Positions 61,967 through 64,000 of a stretch of 64,000 nt of DNA are shown here, piece by piece (position 1 is the stretch's first letter; each line of letters starts with the position of its first letter). Under the pieces are notes generated by a model. That model was not told the DNA's origin and did not search any database. It saw only the letters and a program-made list of their open reading frames with translations. The position numbers and the translations under genes were made by a program. Source of the DNA: Diplonema japonicum (lineage: Eukaryota; Euglenozoa; Diplonemea; Diplonemida; Diplonemidae); assembly GCA_964019335.1 (NCBI GenBank), contig OZ025715.1, forward strand, positions 372,001 to 436,000, in the 5' to 3' direction.

Positions 61967-64000
61967 ATGCTGAAGCAGTGTGTTGTGAAGCTGAAAGAAA
62001 TTAAATGGCAATACATCAAAAGCAGGGCGTGGCCGAAACTTGTGGTATGCCATTGGAAAACAAACACCTACACAGCCAGAAACACAATGCCGTACCTGCG
62101 GTGATCCCTGCAAGAGATTTGATCAATGAAGGCGTCTACCCATTGGCAGTGCAGAAGGCGATGAAGAAGCTGAGTGGGCCTGTAGACCTGGTCCCATACG
62201 TTGTTGCAAAGGAGCTGCTTACGAACAAGTTTCCGCGGCGTGGTCGGTGGCGGTACATGGAGATGGACAGAGTGTTGGTGAAGAATACCGGGTTGAAAGG
62301 AACAGAGGGTGGTGAGCTTCGCACACCGATTGCAGTGCTGCTCGGCCATGTGGACCACGGGAAGACGACTCTGCTAGATGTGTTAGCCGAGACGGCCATG
62401 ACTGCAGCCGAGCCGGGAGACATCACGCAGACAGCACGGGCGTACAACATCAACCGAGGTGGGCACCGCCTTACTGTCATCGACACCCCGGGGCACAAGA
62501 TGTTTAAGTCAATGCGGAGAAGCAGTTCGTTCATTTGCGATGTAGTGGTGCTTGTGGTGGACCTCACGGAGGGAGTCAAACGGCAAACTAAAGAATCCAT
62601 CAAGCTAGCATTTTCCTTTGAGAGGCCGATCGTCGTAGCGATGACCAAGCTCGACCTTGTCCCGCCTGAGAACCTTGTGTCAGTTGTGAGGGACGTTGCG
62701 CAGCAGCTTCGCAACCACGCCGTCCCGGTGACAGTCAGGACACCCAACAACATGGACAAACCTCTTAAGGACGGCACGCTGTACTCCGCAGTCCCGATCT
62801 CCGCGACGCTTGGCATGCAGGTCGACCTCCTCTACAACGTCATCATGCGGGATACCAAGCCCGCTACTGCACGCATTACAGGTGTCCCTTGCAAAGCGTA
62901 CATTTTAGAGTCGCGCCACAACCTCGACGCGCGGAATGATACTGATGTCATGCGGAAGGGTTCTGTTGCACAGAACGAAACAGCGTCGGACCTACAGAAA
63001 GGTCGGAACCCAACGCAGCCCAGTGATGCATACAATGCCGCCTTTGCTCCTCTGCACACACGGAGCGAGCTTTACTCCGACAATCCTGAAAAGAGATTCG
63101 CAAACATAATTGACACAGATGCCTCCCGCAAGGATAACGATGCTGGCCTGTGGTCGTTGTCGTGCATATGCTACGAGGGTGTCTTCACCAAGAAACACCC
63201 GGCAGCTTGGCTAGCGGGTTTTGGTTCTTACGGGGAAACTACACAGCTGCTGAACGAGTGGGGCATGCCCATCGAGCAAGCGGTGCCAGGGCAGGCCTTT
63301 CAGCTGAGGGGGTTGCAGGGTCAGAACAGACCAGACCCCCATTCACACGTGGTTGGAATCGAGTCGGCTACAGCAGCATTGGAGACCTTGCAGCACAGAG
63401 AGCTGGTGATGGAGTACTTGCGGGGCGGCGGGGACCCAGCCCTGCTAACGCCTGAAGGCACAGCGGACGCGTATTATTGGATACAGAACAGGCTGCTGGA
63501 TGGAGAGCGCGAGGAGGAGGTGATGGACGTTAATGACGTAGAGAGGTTGGGGCTGCTGTGTGACGAATGGGGTCGGACAGGCAAGTGCCATGATAGTGAG
63601 TGCAGGAAAGAGCATCCAAAGAACATTGCCACGGAACCCCCCATCAAGACGGGTGTGGTGCTCGTTACGGATAGTAAAGGGTCGATGGAGGTGGTCCAAG
63701 CAATAGCTAAGAAGATGTCAAACAAAAGCGTACAATTTGATGTGCTACGGACGATGGTGGGCTCGGTAAACATGGGGCTCATTAACGAGGTAGCATCAGC
63801 TGGTGATTTTGTGGTGCCTGTGCTGTGCTACCGCATCAATCTCCCCCTGCATGTCATCCCCATCACTGTGACGCAGAAGGTTGACACATATGAAGTGCAT
63901 CACTTCCAAGATGTCGCAAGGGTCCTACACCAGATGAGCACAGAGCGCTACAGCACATGGGCAGCGGCACAGCTCAGAAGGTGGAAACGCTTTTCCATTA
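61967..64000 (+). CDS. MTIF2: mitochondrial-type translation initiation factor IF-2 with CCCH finger, 3' end outside window
   Basis: Exon 1 is 61967-62044, the intron 62045-62079 (35 nt, GTATGC...GCCAG) and exon 2 is 62080 to the edge. The first 26 residues are Lys/Arg/hydrophobic, like a mitochondrial presequence. G domain: GHVDHGKT (115-122), DTPGH (161-165), TKLD in place of NKxD (215-218), then ISA. The ITQTARAYN block after G1 matches IF-2 ITQHIGAY. Domain III begins near 550 (GVVLVTDSKGSMEVVQAI, compare the ADVQGSLEA block). IF-2 places initiator fMet-tRNA on the organellar ribosome. Between G domain and domain III lie about 260 residues, far more than one beta-barrel. A CCCH zinc finger (C-x8-C-x4-C-x3-H) sits at 520-538. 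The window ends inside the gene. Exon 1 is less certain than exon 2. Confidence 0.87.
63559..63615 (+). other. CCCH zinc-finger motif inside the IF-2 gene
   Basis: CDEWGRTGKCHDSECRKEH has the spacing C-x8-C-x4-C-x3-H. It includes the usual aromatic and Gly between the first two Cys and a Pro after the His, as in RNA-binding CCCH fingers. It is encoded in one uninterrupted exon, in frame with both flanking IF-2 domains. Confidence 0.8.

Noticed and set aside
1-64000. CRISPR arrays, operons with ribosome binding sites, bacterial contamination
   Set aside because: No regularly spaced repeats. Genes contain spliceosomal introns and eukaryote-specific proteins, so bacterial features are not expected or seen.

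Overview
This is a eukaryotic nuclear window from a free-living-type protist. It has spliceosomal GT-AG introns, a mitochondrial translation factor, myosin, a WAVE-complex subunit, a Commander-complex subunit, secreted glycoside hydrolases and an EGF-rich receptor-like protein. Spacers and introns are crowded with homopolymer tracts: A and T runs of 20-50 nt and G or C runs of 12-26 nt. All 13 host genes lie on the + strand. Twelve of them have an AG a few tens of bases upstream of the ATG, usually in a C/T-AG acceptor context. Many spacers are short (for example 188 and 152 nt). That layout resembles a directional gene cluster with leader (possibly spliced-leader) addition, as known from Euglenozoa. 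I therefore suspect a diplonemid-like euglenozoan, but this is inference: no spliced-leader gene, rRNA or tRNA is visible here.

Layout. 1-8.5 kb: dead copies of one non-LTR retrotransposon family (RT with a YADD box plus a downstream zinc-finger ORF) embedded in short interspersed repeats. 9.0-17.8 kb: two tandem, probably nuclear, genes of unknown function. The first is an 801-aa NLS-bearing protein. The second is a 1912-aa protein with zinc knuckles, PDZ, SAP, a long K/E coil and C-terminal TPR. 18.2-19.2 kb: a fossil piggyBac transposase on the - strand. 19.7-20.6 kb: a small basic spliced gene. 21.8-24.9 kb: VPS35L. 25.3-30.1 kb: a 1524-aa type I membrane protein built from laminin/EGF-like cysteine modules. 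32.8-35.0 kb: a secreted purple-acid-phosphatase-like enzyme. 35.9-38.8 kb: a WD40/beta-propeller protein with a DysF-like end. 39.0-42.7 kb: a myosin. 43.3-44.2 kb: a TLC-domain membrane protein. 46.2-49.9 and 53.8-57.3 kb: two copies of a segment carrying an apparently identical secreted GH116-like glycosidase. 50.5-53.4 kb: an unrecognised, possibly N-myristoylated, 952-aa protein. 58.1-61.8 kb: a CYFIP/Sra-1 homologue. 62.0 kb to the end: a mitochondrial IF-2 with an inserted CCCH zinc finger, cut by the window edge.

I rebuilt gene models by hand, joining exons so that frame and domain continuity are kept. Twenty-five introns of 32-69 nt were placed. Nineteen are phase 0 and the donors are mostly GTATG. 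In the long genes they are crowded at the 3' end behind one huge first exon. The genes do not form an obvious single pathway. Several concern membrane traffic and actin (VPS35L, CYFIP, myosin, TLC protein) or secretion and surface (EGF protein, phosphatase, GH116 pair).
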